Below, piece after piece: positions 44,094-53,410 of a stretch of DNA of 59,418 bases (position 1 is the first letter of the stretch; the number at the start of each line of letters is the position of its first letter). The translations under genes were made by a program, and so were the position numbers. The notes beneath the pieces are model-generated. The model worked only from the letters and a program-made list of their open reading frames with translations. It did not search any database and was not told the DNA's origin. The stretch comes from an uncultured Lachnospiraceae bacterium (GTDB lineage Bacteria; Bacillota; Clostridia; Lachnospirales; Lachnospiraceae): NCBI GenBank assembly GCA_910579935.1, contig CAJTVQ010000025.1:1-59418 (forward strand), in the 5' to 3' direction.

Positions 44094-44483
44094 TTATGTT
44101 TTATCGTACATGCCGCTCAGCTTTCGGAGATTGTTCTGATACAACCTCACTCCATGTCTTGCTTTTGCATAGCGATAACTATACACGGCATACGAGATTA
44201 TGCAATAAATCCCTATCGCAAGTAAATATTTTTTCAGGACGGATTTTGCAAATTCCAACAGATCCATCTTATAAATATCCATCATAAAGATTTCAAAATC
44301 ATAAAATATATACATGCCAAATATGATTCCAAATGCTACGGTCCCGTAAATTAACGACTTCAGCACCTGAAACCACACATAATCCCCCCGGAAGTAACTC
44401 ATAATCGATCGGTTCTTCCTTCCTTCGTTTTCCTCATAAGATGCCATCTTGGTCATCAGAATGACCCGTTCCTTGTTTAACAT
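44094..44483 (-). CDS. Small two-segment membrane protein, unknown function
   Basis: 129 residues, GGAG 6 bases before ATG. Two membrane segments (about 43-62 and 86-104) with a short loop, and a basic cytoplasmic end (YRYAKARHGVRLYQNNLRKL). The N-terminal half is polar (ASYEENEGRKNRSIMSYF). Unrecognised family. It sits 9 bases after yvyF and 34 bases before the larger membrane protein, so they are likely made together. Confidence 0.75.
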   Translation of the reverse strand: MLNKERVILMTKMASYEENEGRKNRSIMSYFRGDYVWFQVLKSLIYGTVAFGIIFGMYIFYDFEIFMMDIYKMDLLEFAKSVLKKYLLAIGIYCIISYAVYSYRYAKARHGVRLYQNNLRKLSGMYDKT

Positions 44484-44492
44484 ATTTGTCTC

Positions 44493-44906
44493 CTACCGGT
44501 CCAGATAATGCATCTTCGGCTTTTCATTCGTATCGTTTTTCTTCTTCGGCGCTTCCTTCGGCTTCTCCTTCTTGTACGTATTTCCGAGGGTCTGTACCAT
44601 ACTATTCTTACACTTTTCACAAAACCGTCCGGAACGGATCGGCGCGCCGCATGACTCACAATTCAGCAAAACTGCCGAATCCTCTGAAAACTGCAGACGT
44701 TCTTCTCTCAGCCACTGCTTGATCTGCTTGGTCTCCACATCACATTCCTCGGATACTTCCGTAATACCGCATCCGGGATGTTCATAAACATATTTCTTTA
44801 CTTCCTGGAATTTTTCCTCTAAGCCTTCTCTGCAGTTCTGACAGATAATCGGCCCCATCGCATAATTAAAAAGTCTTCCGCATTTCCTGCAATTCCTAAC
44901 GTCCAT
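44493..44906 (-). CDS. yvyF: Flagellar-operon zinc-ribbon protein (YvyF/TIGR03826-like)
   Basis: 137 residues from ATG 44906 with GGAGGG 7 bases upstream. Two Cys pairs at the start (CRKCGRLF, ICQNCREG), a helix-turn-helix-like middle (GITEVSEECDVETKQIKQWL), and two more pairs (CESCGAP, CEKCKNSM), then a lysine-rich tail. In B. subtilis yvyF lies next to comF and the flgM operon. Here it follows comF by 15 bases. The function is not established; the ribbons and helical part suggest nucleic-acid or protein binding. Confidence 0.88.
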   Translation of the reverse strand: MDVRNCRKCGRLFNYAMGPIICQNCREGLEEKFQEVKKYVYEHPGCGITEVSEECDVETKQIKQWLREERLQFSEDSAVLLNCESCGAPIRSGRFCEKCKNSMVQTLGNTYKKEKPKEAPKKKNDTNEKPKMHYLDR

Positions 44907-44921
44907 ATACAATCCCTCCCG

Positions 44922-45695
44922 TTATAACCCATTGCCTATTGCCAGTGCCGCAAAATATACCCTGCTTACTCCGGCTTCATGCAATGCAGTTGTCATAGCA
45001 TCAATTGTACTTCCAGTTGTATAAATGTCATCGATAATTACAATCGTATCTAATTTTACATCATTTCTAAGGATTTTAAAAGCCCTTTTCAAATTATTTT
45101 GTCTTTGTTTCTCATCTAAGTTCTTTTGAGGTACGGTTTTCTTACATCTTGCAATAATATCATCCCTGACCGGTATACCTGTCTGCCTGCTTATCTCCTC
45201 TGCCAGCAGCTGCGCCTGATTGTAGCCCCGCTTCCTTTTTCTGGAAGGATGAACGGGAACCGGAACCAATGCCTGGACACGCCAGCGCCTCATCCGCCCG
45301 CCCAGGGCCGATGCCATGCAGCTGCCAAAAAACAGGGCATATTCCTGCCTTCCGCCATATTTAAAACGGTATATGGAAGAAGCCATTGGGCCATATTCAA
45401 ACACTGCCGCTCCCTGCTGAAACAGATGCTTTTTTCTCCGGCAGTCCTGACAATATTCCGCCTCCTCCGGCAGCCCTTTTCCGCACTTCATACAGGCGGG
45501 AGACTGAATGAATTTAACCTTCTGCAGACACTGCGGACAGATCGTTTCTTTGCGAAACCTTAACACCCGGTCACAGATCGGACACCTCCTTGGAAACAGT
45601 ACATCCCACAGCCATTCCATGCCGTTCTCCGCTGTTTTTACCATTTGTTTCATATTTCTCTCCATGATGTTTCTCCGGGCAGGATTCTGCATCAT
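44922..45695 (-). CDS. comF: ComF-family phosphoribosyltransferase-like protein
   Basis: 257 residues from ATG 45695, which overlaps the recD2 stop as ATGA; starts at 45665 (after CCGGAG) and 45653 are alternatives. Zinc ribbon with CPICDRVL, CPQCLQKV, CMKCGKGL and CQDCRRK, and a PRTase core with the PRPP-loop IIDDIYTTGSTIDAM. ComF-type proteins aid DNA uptake or single-strand DNA handling in competence-linked species. Association with recD2 supports a DNA role. Confidence 0.9.
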   Translation of the reverse strand: MMQNPARRNIMERNMKQMVKTAENGMEWLWDVLFPRRCPICDRVLRFRKETICPQCLQKVKFIQSPACMKCGKGLPEEAEYCQDCRRKKHLFQQGAAVFEYGPMASSIYRFKYGGRQEYALFFGSCMASALGGRMRRWRVQALVPVPVHPSRKRKRGYNQAQLLAEEISRQTGIPVRDDIIARCKKTVPQKNLDEKQRQNNLKRAFKILRNDVKLDTIVIIDDIYTTGSTIDAMTTALHEAGVSRVYFAALAIGNGL

Positions 45696-47938
45696 TGCTT
45701 TTTCATTTCCTTTATCCGGTCGCACAGGCTGGTATAGCGCCTGTTCTGCTGCTCATTGGCTATCATATCGCCCACCGACTGCCTGCTCCCCAATATTGTC
45801 ACACAGCATTTTGCCCGCGTCACTCCCGTATAGAGCAGATTCCGGTTAAAAAGCATTTTCGGTCCCGACAGCAGCGGCATGATGACCGCCGGATATTCGC
45901 TTCCCTGCGATTTGTGAATCGTCACCGCATAAGCCAGTTCTATTTCATCCAACTGGTGAAAAGGATAAGTCACGCGCCGGTGTTCATCGAACTCTACCAC
46001 CATCTCCTGTGAAAATTCATTGATTTCCTTTACAATCCCCATATCACCGTTAAATATCCCCATCCCTTTATCAATAGGTATTTCATACCTGCTTACCACC
46101 TCCCATTCCATCTGATAATTATTCTTTATCTGCATAACCTTATCGCCTTCACGAAACACACCGTCTCCATAGGGATGCTCCTTCTTCGTCTCATCCGGCG
46201 GATTCAGATATTCCTGCAGGATGCCGTTCAGCGCCTCCACTCCCAGATTGCCTTTCCTCATCGGCGTCAGCACCTGAATATCATAGCTTTCCGCATTTAC
46301 ATAAGGCGGCAGTTTTTCCCGTATTAATTGTATCATATGCTTATAAATGACATTGACGTCTCTTCTTTCCAGAAAAAAGAAATCCCTGCTCTTATTATCC
46401 AGCGCAATCGGCTCTCCCTTATTGATCCGGTGCGCATTTACCACGATATCGCTCTGCTCCGCCTGCCGGAAGATCCGCTGAAGCATAACCACGGGAAAAC
46501 ATCCGCTGTCTATCATATCTTTCAAGATCTGCCCCGGTCCCACGGATGGGAGCTGATTGATATCCCCGGCCATGATCAGACGGGTTCCCGGTACAACTGC
46601 CCTTAACAGTGACTGAAACAGGTGGATATCCACCATAGACATCTCATCAATGATAATAACGTCAGCCTCCAGCGGGTTTTCTTCATTTTTTTCAAATTTA
46701 GCCGACCGGTTTTCCTCTGCAAGAGCTCCGTTCAATTCCAGCAGCCGATGGATGGTCCGCGCCTCATATCCGGTTGCCTCTGTCATACGTTTCGCAGCCC
46801 GCCCCGTAGGCGCCGCAAGAAATATGTCCATTCCCTCTTCGGCAAAATACCGGATGATCGTATTGATCGTGGTGGTTTTTCCTGTTCCCGGTCCGCCTGT
46901 CAGAATCAGCAGGCCATTCCTGATGCTCTCCATAACCGCTCTTTTCTGCAGTTCATCCAATTGAATTCCCTGCATTTCTTCCAGCTTATGTATCTTATCT
47001 GCCATACCATTTTTTTCGAACGGCCCCTCTTCCCCATCCATGGAAAGATTCAGATCGTGCAGCATTTTTGCACAATTCAGTTCCTCGTAATAATAGGATG
47101 CAGCATATACCCGTTTTTCACTCCCCGGCTCTTCCTGCACCAGCTTAATGACGACTTTTCTCTCCATGGCGAGATTGGAAACCTGCGGTTCAATTGCAGT
47201 CTCTTCCACCTCCAGCAGCTTTGCACACCGCCCCAGCAATGTATTTTCCGGCAGATAAACATGGCCTTCCGAAGATGCCTGCAGCAATATATACAGAATC
47301 CCGCTGCGGATACGGTAGTCCGAATCCACGTGTATTCCTGCCCTCCTGGCTATTTCATCCGCCGTCCTGAAACCTATACCGCCTATATCCTCTGCCAGCC
47401 GGTAAGGATTCTCCTTCATCACCCCGTATATTCCGGCGCCATAGGTATTATATATCTTTACTGCCAAAGCTCCGGATATGCCGTACTTCTGTAAAAACAG
47501 CATGGCAGCTCGCGCATCCTTCTTTTCCTCCATCTGAATAGCGATTTCCCGCGCTTTTCTATCACTGATCCCTTTTATTTCCGCCAGACGCTCCGGTTCC
47601 TCCTCTATGATACGGAACGTATCCTGCCCGAACTTTTTGATGATTCTTGCCGCCAAAGCTTCCCCTACCCCTTTTATGGCCCCGGAACCCAGGTAACGTT
47701 CCATACTTACAACATCATCCGGTTCCACAATCTGATAATCCTCCACCTTCAGCTGGGTGCCGTACACGGGATGTTCCACATAATTTCCTCTGACTTCCAG
47801 TGTTTCCCCTTCGTCCAAAGTCCGGAAGCTGCCTACGCACACGGTTTCCTCGCCGTTTCCCACTAATTCCAAAACCGTATATCCATTGTCCGCATTACGA
47901 TATATTATATGTCCCACATAACCCTTAATCTGTTCCAT
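45692..47938 (-). CDS. recD2: RecD2-type DNA helicase
   Basis: 748 residues from ATG 47938, chosen because GGAAGGAA lies a few bases upstream; a start five codons earlier is possible. Helix-hairpin-helix elements in the N-terminal half (AIKGVGEALAARIIKKFG, GIGFRTADEIARRAGI), then the superfamily 1B helicase: Walker A GGPGTGKT (about 348-355), AAPTGRAAKRM, IIDEMSMVD, and C-terminal TIHKSQGSEYP. It is a 5'-3' helicase that works without RecBC and helps mismatch and replication repair in Bacillus and Deinococcus. The stop overlaps the comF start. Confidence 0.93.
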   Translation of the reverse strand: MEQIKGYVGHIIYRNADNGYTVLELVGNGEETVCVGSFRTLDEGETLEVRGNYVEHPVYGTQLKVEDYQIVEPDDVVSMERYLGSGAIKGVGEALAARIIKKFGQDTFRIIEEEPERLAEIKGISDRKAREIAIQMEEKKDARAAMLFLQKYGISGALAVKIYNTYGAGIYGVMKENPYRLAEDIGGIGFRTADEIARRAGIHVDSDYRIRSGILYILLQASSEGHVYLPENTLLGRCAKLLEVEETAIEPQVSNLAMERKVVIKLVQEEPGSEKRVYAASYYYEELNCAKMLHDLNLSMDGEEGPFEKNGMADKIHKLEEMQGIQLDELQKRAVMESIRNGLLILTGGPGTGKTTTINTIIRYFAEEGMDIFLAAPTGRAAKRMTEATGYEARTIHRLLELNGALAEENRSAKFEKNEENPLEADVIIIDEMSMVDIHLFQSLLRAVVPGTRLIMAGDINQLPSVGPGQILKDMIDSGCFPVVMLQRIFRQAEQSDIVVNAHRINKGEPIALDNKSRDFFFLERRDVNVIYKHMIQLIREKLPPYVNAESYDIQVLTPMRKGNLGVEALNGILQEYLNPPDETKKEHPYGDGVFREGDKVMQIKNNYQMEWEVVSRYEIPIDKGMGIFNGDMGIVKEINEFSQEMVVEFDEHRRVTYPFHQLDEIELAYAVTIHKSQGSEYPAVIMPLLSGPKMLFNRNLLYTGVTRAKCCVTILGSRQSVGDMIANEQQNRRYTSLCDRIKEMKKQ

Positions 47939-48008
47939 TCCCGTTCCTTCCATATCTTCTGACGGGTAGAGAACACTGCATCCCGTGAACCGTCTTTATC
48001 ATTACCGG

Positions 48009-48030
48009 GCAGGGGAAAGTTTTTCCCTGC
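48009..48030. repeat. Hairpin in the flgJ-recD2 intergenic region
   Basis: CGGGCAGGGGAAAG and TTTTTCCCTGCTTA form an imperfect stem of about 9-10 bp in the 234-base gap 47939-48172. It may act as a weak terminator for the flagellar operon on the minus strand, but no U-run follows. I see nothing else in this gap. Confidence 0.35.
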
Positions 48031-48172
48031 TTACCGCGCGACCCGTACGCCGCTCCAAGGGCATACTTCAAACACAAACAGACTGCCCGTATCAGCAGCC
48101 TGCATATGCACAAGTTATTTTATGACAATTCCTTATTCCATACTACGGATCTGAGAATATACCTGTCATCTA

Positions 48173-48520
48173 TTACATATTGTAATTGCGTTTCATTTGC
48201 TCAAAAAGCATCTGCGCCAGCCCCAATCCCTGCGTTTCTGTCGTGGTAGAGGCCAGTTCCTGTATGGTACTGTCCTTAAAGAAATCAACAAGGGAATCGT
48301 TAGGGTTTGTTTCCCCATCTTTAAAAACATCCACTGTCTTCTGCATCTCTTTAAAAATCTGCTCTACAAAATAAGCCTCAAATTCCTTACAGGCATCCAA
48401 AAGCTGCTCATCCGAAGACTTGCTGTAATCCTTAGTCTTTATACGGCTGTCCAGTTTAGAAGCCGCCTGCGATGCAATATAACTCGTATATCCCGATGAA
48501 ACTCCGCCGCCAATATTCAT
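48173..48520 (-). CDS. FlgJ-type rod-binding protein
   Basis: 115 residues, AGGAG 7 bases before ATG. The conserved core is ACKEFEAYFVEQIFKEMQK, then FFKDSTIQELASTT and GLGLAQMLFEQMKRNY, the N-terminal rod-binding domain of FlgJ. The glucosaminidase domain of the two-domain proteins is absent, as is usual in Firmicutes. It probably helps assemble the flagellar rod. It lies downstream of flgF-flgG in the same operon. Confidence 0.88.
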   Translation of the reverse strand: MNIGGGVSSGYTSYIASQAASKLDSRIKTKDYSKSSDEQLLDACKEFEAYFVEQIFKEMQKTVDVFKDGETNPNDSLVDFFKDSTIQELASTTTETQGLGLAQMLFEQMKRNYNM

Positions 48521-48553
48521 ATATGTACTCCTATCCGGCCATCAGGCCTATGA

Positions 48554-49372
48554 TTAACGTTTCAAATTGTTTGCCTGCTGAAGCATCTCATCCGATGTCG
48601 TAATTGCCTTGGAATTCATCTCATAAGCACGCTGCGCCACGATCAGGTTTACCATTTCATCCGCTACCTGTACATTGGAACCTTCCAGATAACCCTGCAC
48701 GACCTTGCTTCTGACAAGATTTGCATTCGTTGCTTCGTTCAACGCGATTCCGCTTGCTCCGGTCGGTGCAAAAAGCGTATCTCCCTGTCTCTCCAATCCC
48801 GCCGGATTGCGGAACTGGAATGTCCCGATTGCAATACCCATAGATACGGGATTGTTATTTTCATCCGGATAATTCAGAGTACCGTCAGCGCTGATGGTTA
48901 TCCTGTTTGCCATAAATGTACCGGCAAGGCTGATATTTCTTCCGTTTGTATCCAAAACGGGAAGTCCGTCCGTGGTTGTCAGCATGATACCTCCGGTCGG
49001 CGACATTGCCCATGTAAAATCACCGTTTCTCGTATAATTCGTCTCACCGTTTGCATTACGCACGGCAAAGAACCCGTCTCCTTCAATGGCAAATGCCGTA
49101 TCGCTTTCGGAAGCAAGCAGGCTTCCCTGTTTAAAAATCTGATTGAGGGCTGCGGTTCTTACACCAAGACCCACCTGTGAAGTCACCGGTTTCGGATCTC
49201 CGTTTGCCGTAGTCGTTGCCGTCTGAAGCGTCTGATACAGCAGACTCTTAAACTCTGCCACCTGCGCTTTATACCCGACCGTATTTACGTTTGCAAGATT
49301 ATTCGCAATTGTATCTACATTTGTCTGCTGCGCATTCATGCCCGTTGCTGCGGACCATAAACTTCTAACCAT
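48554..49372 (-). CDS. flgG: Flagellar distal rod protein
   Basis: 272 residues. N-terminal MVRSLWSAATGMNAQQTNVDTIANNLANVNTVGYKAQ, with the typical TGM-x-A-Q and NNLANVNTxGYK rod-protein signature, in short form NNLANVNTVGYK; C-terminal VADEMVNLIVAQRAYEMNSK. It forms the distal rod (B. subtilis name FlhP/FlgG). AGGAGGG lies 9 bases before ATG. It follows the flgF-like gene by 12 bases. Confidence 0.93.
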   Translation of the reverse strand: MVRSLWSAATGMNAQQTNVDTIANNLANVNTVGYKAQVAEFKSLLYQTLQTATTTANGDPKPVTSQVGLGVRTAALNQIFKQGSLLASESDTAFAIEGDGFFAVRNANGETNYTRNGDFTWAMSPTGGIMLTTTDGLPVLDTNGRNISLAGTFMANRITISADGTLNYPDENNNPVSMGIAIGTFQFRNPAGLERQGDTLFAPTGASGIALNEATNANLVRSKVVQGYLEGSNVQVADEMVNLIVAQRAYEMNSKAITTSDEMLQQANNLKR

Positions 49373-49384
49373 TTTTTATCCCTC

Positions 49385-50170
49385 CTATAACTTTCCTAAT
49401 TGGTTGACAGCTATATCCAAAGTACTGTCATATGTCTGGATTACTTTCTGATTGGTCTCATATGCCCTTGAAATATTAATCATATTAACCATCTCCGTTA
49501 CGACGGATATATTCGATCCTTCCAAATAACCCTGATATACCTTTGCTTCTTCCGCGTCTGTCGCGGTCGCGCCGTCCACTGTCTGGTAAAGGTTTTCGCC
49601 GAATTTTTCCAAATAATTATAATCTTCAAAATCCCGCACCCGAATCGTGGCTACCGGGGTATTGTCATCACCCTGCATAATGTTCCCGCTGGTGTCTACC
49701 CTGAAATCCAGCAACGGATCCAGCCGGATATTCCTGTTATCCGTGCCCACTACATAATCGCCGTCCTGCGTAACCAGATAACCCTGCATATTCATTGTGA
49801 AATTCCCGTCACGCGTATATTTCCTGGACGTTTCTCCCGCCTTATTCGTATAAGATATCTCAAAAAATCCCGGACCGGATATCGCCAGGTCAAATGCGCT
49901 GTCCGATTCCCTCATAGGGCCTTCGGAATAATCCGTATATCCTTCTCCTATCTTCACGCCAAAATTATTTTTTCCCAATGGTTTGGCAATCCCCCGGCCT
50001 TCCGACAAATCCTTGATCTTATACGTCAGCACATCATTAAAAGCCTGACTGGTCGCTCCTTCTTTCTTATAGCCGTTTGTCGTCGCGTTGGCCAGATTAT
50101 TGGTCATCACATCCATACGGTGCTGTTCATTGATCATACCTGTGTAAGCAGTATATAACCCTTTTAACAT
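49385..50170 (-). CDS. flgF: Flagellar rod protein, FlgF/FlhO-like
   Basis: 261 residues. Starts MLKGLYTAYTGMINEQHRMD with NNLANATTNGYKKEG, and ends with VTEMVNMINISRAYETNQKV. These are the N- and C-terminal rod signatures shared by FlgF, FlgG and FlgE; the order mreB-this gene-flgG matches the B. subtilis mbl-flhO-flhP locus. So it is likely the proximal of the two rod proteins in this pair. GAGGAGG is 6 bases before ATG. Confidence 0.9.
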   Translation of the reverse strand: MLKGLYTAYTGMINEQHRMDVMTNNLANATTNGYKKEGATSQAFNDVLTYKIKDLSEGRGIAKPLGKNNFGVKIGEGYTDYSEGPMRESDSAFDLAISGPGFFEISYTNKAGETSRKYTRDGNFTMNMQGYLVTQDGDYVVGTDNRNIRLDPLLDFRVDTSGNIMQGDDNTPVATIRVRDFEDYNYLEKFGENLYQTVDGATATDAEEAKVYQGYLEGSNISVVTEMVNMINISRAYETNQKVIQTYDSTLDIAVNQLGKL

Positions 50171-50266
50171 AATACTCCTCCTCTTTTGCCGTTTTTTATT
50201 TTCCGCCGCCTGTCCCCCATATCCGGCAGCGCCCCATATTACACATTACCATGCCTTTATTCTCTT

Positions 50267-51259
50267 TTATTCTTCCCTGCTTCCCCCAAGGAACTCTACA
50301 TATTTTCCGGTGCCAATTGCTACCGCTGTCATGGGGTCTTCTGCAGTCATCGTATTGATTCCCGTTTTGGACTCGATCAAATCCTCCAATCCTCGAAGCA
50401 GGCTGCCTCCCCCGGTAAGCACGATGCCCCTGTCGGCAATATCGGCCGCAAGTTCAGGAGGGGTCTTTTCCAATACTCCATGTATGGTTTCCACAATCTG
50501 AGCCGTCGTCTCGCGAAGCGCCTCTTCCATCTCCTCCGAAGACACCTTTACGGTTCTCGGCAGACCTGTTACCAGGTTCCGCCCTCTGACATCCATATAA
50601 TCCACCTCGGTACGCTTATATGCGGAACCGATTTTTATCTTCAAATCCTCTGCTGTTCTTTCACCGATCAGCAGATTATGTTTTTTTCTCATATAACGCA
50701 CGATTGCTTCATCGAAATCATCGCCGGCAATTTTGACCGATGCGCTGACCACCCTTCCTCCCAGGGAGATAACTGCAATATCGGAAGTACCTCCCCCAAT
50801 ATCCACGATCATATTACCGCAGGGCTTCCAAATATCAATTCCTGCTCCGATTGCCGCTGCTATGGGCTCTTCAATAATGAAAACATCCCTTGCGCCGGCC
50901 ATGATCGTTGCGTCCTCAACTGCCTTTTTCTCTACCTCCGTCACTCCGCTTGGTACACAGACCGCAATTCTGGGTTTACGGAATGTTTTCTTGCCAAGCG
51001 CTTTCTGGATAAAATGTTTCATCATCTTTTCTGTCACCCGGTAATCGGAAATTACACCCTGACGTAGCGGCCTGACCGCCACGATGTTGCCCGGTGTCCT
51101 TCCAAGCATGAGTCTCGCTTCCTCACCGATTGCCTTGATCTTATCCGTATCCCTGTCAAACGCCACTACCGAAGGTTCCTTTAAAACAACACCTTTGCCT
51201 CTTATATATACTAAAATACTTGCTGTCCCCAAATCAATTCCTATATCTGTATACTGCAT
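50267..51259 (-). CDS. mreB: MreB/Mbl-type bacterial actin
   Basis: 330 residues. Actin ATPase motifs: IGIDLGTASILVYIRGKG at the start (phosphate 1), VDIGGGTSDIAVISLGG (phosphate 2) and IVLTGGGSLLRGLEDLI (adenosine). It assembles filaments that guide wall growth in rod-shaped cells. Position before flhO/flhP-type genes makes it the Mbl orthologue by context. AAAGGGG lies before ATG and the strong promoter at 51346-51373 drives the operon. Confidence 0.93.
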   Translation of the reverse strand: MQYTDIGIDLGTASILVYIRGKGVVLKEPSVVAFDRDTDKIKAIGEEARLMLGRTPGNIVAVRPLRQGVISDYRVTEKMMKHFIQKALGKKTFRKPRIAVCVPSGVTEVEKKAVEDATIMAGARDVFIIEEPIAAAIGAGIDIWKPCGNMIVDIGGGTSDIAVISLGGRVVSASVKIAGDDFDEAIVRYMRKKHNLLIGERTAEDLKIKIGSAYKRTEVDYMDVRGRNLVTGLPRTVKVSSEEMEEALRETTAQIVETIHGVLEKTPPELAADIADRGIVLTGGGSLLRGLEDLIESKTGINTMTAEDPMTAVAIGTGKYVEFLGGSREE

Positions 51260-51345
51260 ATATGAACCCCTTTCTATGGTTATGCTGCTTCATCAATCTA
51301 TCTTAAATATTTTCCAATTGGTCGGTAAACTAAACATACAAGGTC

Positions 51346-51373
51346 ATTATAACCCAAAGTACGTTATTTTCAA
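51346..51373 (-). promoter_or_regulatory. Promoter of the mreB-flgF-flgG-flgJ operon
   Basis: On the minus strand TTGAAA (51368-51373) and TATAAT (51346-51351) with 16 bases between them, 87 bases before the mreB start. The 239-base gap also holds a small palindrome TATACTATTTATATAGTATC near 51431-51451 close to the receptor stop. Confidence 0.65.
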
Positions 51374-51498
51374 AGGGGTTTTACGAAATTTTTAAAATAT
51401 TAATTTTTGGGAAATTCATATTATGCTTTTTGTATACTATTTATATAGTATCGGATGATTTGGCAGAAAACTTTAGGGAAGGAATCCTTCCCCTTCTG

Positions 51499-53373
51499 TT
51501 ACTCCACAATTTCCAGCAGTTTTCCCGTAATGTCAGCCATATGGGAAGATGCCTGTTTGGTGCTGTGGGAAATTTCCACATTTTGTTCCACAACATCAGA
51601 TATTCTCCTGATCTGACTGACTGCATTTGTAACAATTCCCATATTTTCCCTTACCATGCCGGTAATCTTTTCCACATTACAGCTTGCCGTCTGTATATTT
51701 TCCACAACCATACCAAATGCTTCCGCCGTCTTTTCGGTAATTCCTTTACCATCCTCCACCGCATGAATCGAATTGGTGATCAATTCATTCGTTTCCTTTG
51801 CCGCCTGCGCGCTCCTTGCCGCAAGTTCACCTATCTGAGCTGCCACAACCGCAAATCCTCTGCCCATTTCGCCCGCCCTTGCAGCCTCGATGGATGCATT
51901 CAGCGAAAGCATATTGGTCTGTTGTGCAATGGAATTGATATCGTCAATTATTTTTTCAATTTCCATCGACATATCACTGATTTTCTGCATGGAGTTCTTC
52001 AGCAGATCCATCTGGGACTGTGTCTGCACAATTTTTTCCGCCGTTTCCCCGTTTTCCGCCGCAACACTGACGGAAACCTCCACACTTTTATCTAATTCCC
52101 GTGTCAGCCGGCTCATGATCTGTTTCAGATCTTCCACTGCCTTTTCCTGCTTCCCGGTTCCGTTATAAATATTATCCGCACTCTCCAGTGTTTCCCCTGA
52201 CACGCGATTCAGATCCATGCAGGCATCTTTGACATTTTGGATCAGAACCCGGTTATTTTCCACATCAGCCTTCTGCTGCTTCAGCAGCTTTTCATTTTCC
52301 TGCAGATTTCTGGAAATACTTTCCACCATCTTATTTATACTGCCGGAAAGCTGTATAAACTCCGGATTTCCCTGTACATCAACATGCATCTGAAAATTCC
52401 CGTCCGCAATCTCTCTCATGGAATCCGTAATCTGATTCATTCCACGGACAATTTTTTCATCAACCATGTGATTGATCATAAACAGCAGTACTCCAAAAAT
52501 CACTGCCATACTGAGGGATACCACCAGTGTCTGGTTATTCCTCTGTGCATAATATTCCCTTGCCGGCAAAAAGGTACCGATAATTCTGTCCCCATATTCC
52601 TCCGCCAAATAATATCCCCTTTCACCATCCACTGCCGCCTGTCCTTTTCCCGTAAATCCGGCGGGAAATCCTGCTTCCACGGCAGGTGTGCCTATCAGGG
52701 AAACATTCCGGTGTGCCAGTATCTGTCCGTTTTCCTTATCTATTGCATAAATATATCCGCTTTCACCAAAATCAATATTGCGCAGCACTACGTCAATCTC
52801 TGTACCCGCAAGCGTATCTTCCAACACCTCAGGACGCACGCCCACCTGTACAAGTCCCGGTGCATCCTTCCGTGCCACACCTATATATTGCATGACCACT
52901 CCCTCCGCTACATTCACCTGAGGTTCCTGTGCGATTTCAATGGAAGGGTCATCCACAATCACCATAAAGGCTTTGGACTGGTCACCGCTTTTCATATCAA
53001 ATCCAACGTAAGAGTCTATGGTACTTTCTGTTATGATCCCGTCTGCATTGATCACATGAAGTTCGTTTACCATCAGTCTGTCCTTAATCCGGTTCAGTTC
53101 TGCAGTATCCCTGATAACGGAACCGTCCAGAGCGATCATATCTGCAAATGCCCTTGTTTTGGCAAGATTGTCTTCACTGAGATTCTGCGTCAACTTCTTA
53201 ATACTTTCCTCGTTCCCCTCCAGCTTTTCTTTTACATCCGCCAGTTTCGCCACTGCGGAAGAAGTATTATTCCTTTGGCTTACAAATGTCTGTAATACAA
53301 AAACCGCCGTGATCGTAAATAAAAATGCAATTAGCATATAAGCAGAAAGACGTTTGGTAAAATTCTTTTTCAT
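51499..53373 (-). CDS. Methyl-accepting chemotaxis receptor
   Basis: 624 residues. Membrane segments 11-30 and 282-302 flank a long extracellular sensor (about 31-281) resembling a double Cache domain (SYVGFDMKSGDQ and GESGYIYAIDKENGQILAHR). HAMP at about 303-355, then a coiled-coil signalling domain with the hairpin tip near 482-521 (NMLSLNASIEAARAGEMGRG). It has no CheW-binding pentapeptide at the C-terminus. Ligands are typically small acids or amino acids, but not known here. It follows uvrA by 37 bases, same strand. Confidence 0.92.
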   Translation of the reverse strand: MKKNFTKRLSAYMLIAFLFTITAVFVLQTFVSQRNNTSSAVAKLADVKEKLEGNEESIKKLTQNLSEDNLAKTRAFADMIALDGSVIRDTAELNRIKDRLMVNELHVINADGIITESTIDSYVGFDMKSGDQSKAFMVIVDDPSIEIAQEPQVNVAEGVVMQYIGVARKDAPGLVQVGVRPEVLEDTLAGTEIDVVLRNIDFGESGYIYAIDKENGQILAHRNVSLIGTPAVEAGFPAGFTGKGQAAVDGERGYYLAEEYGDRIIGTFLPAREYYAQRNNQTLVVSLSMAVIFGVLLFMINHMVDEKIVRGMNQITDSMREIADGNFQMHVDVQGNPEFIQLSGSINKMVESISRNLQENEKLLKQQKADVENNRVLIQNVKDACMDLNRVSGETLESADNIYNGTGKQEKAVEDLKQIMSRLTRELDKSVEVSVSVAAENGETAEKIVQTQSQMDLLKNSMQKISDMSMEIEKIIDDINSIAQQTNMLSLNASIEAARAGEMGRGFAVVAAQIGELAARSAQAAKETNELITNSIHAVEDGKGITEKTAEAFGMVVENIQTASCNVEKITGMVRENMGIVTNAVSQIRRISDVVEQNVEISHSTKQASSHMADITGKLLEIVE

Positions 53374-53410
53374 TCTAATCTTTTCCTTTCTTTATCTGTA
53401 CGTATACTGT

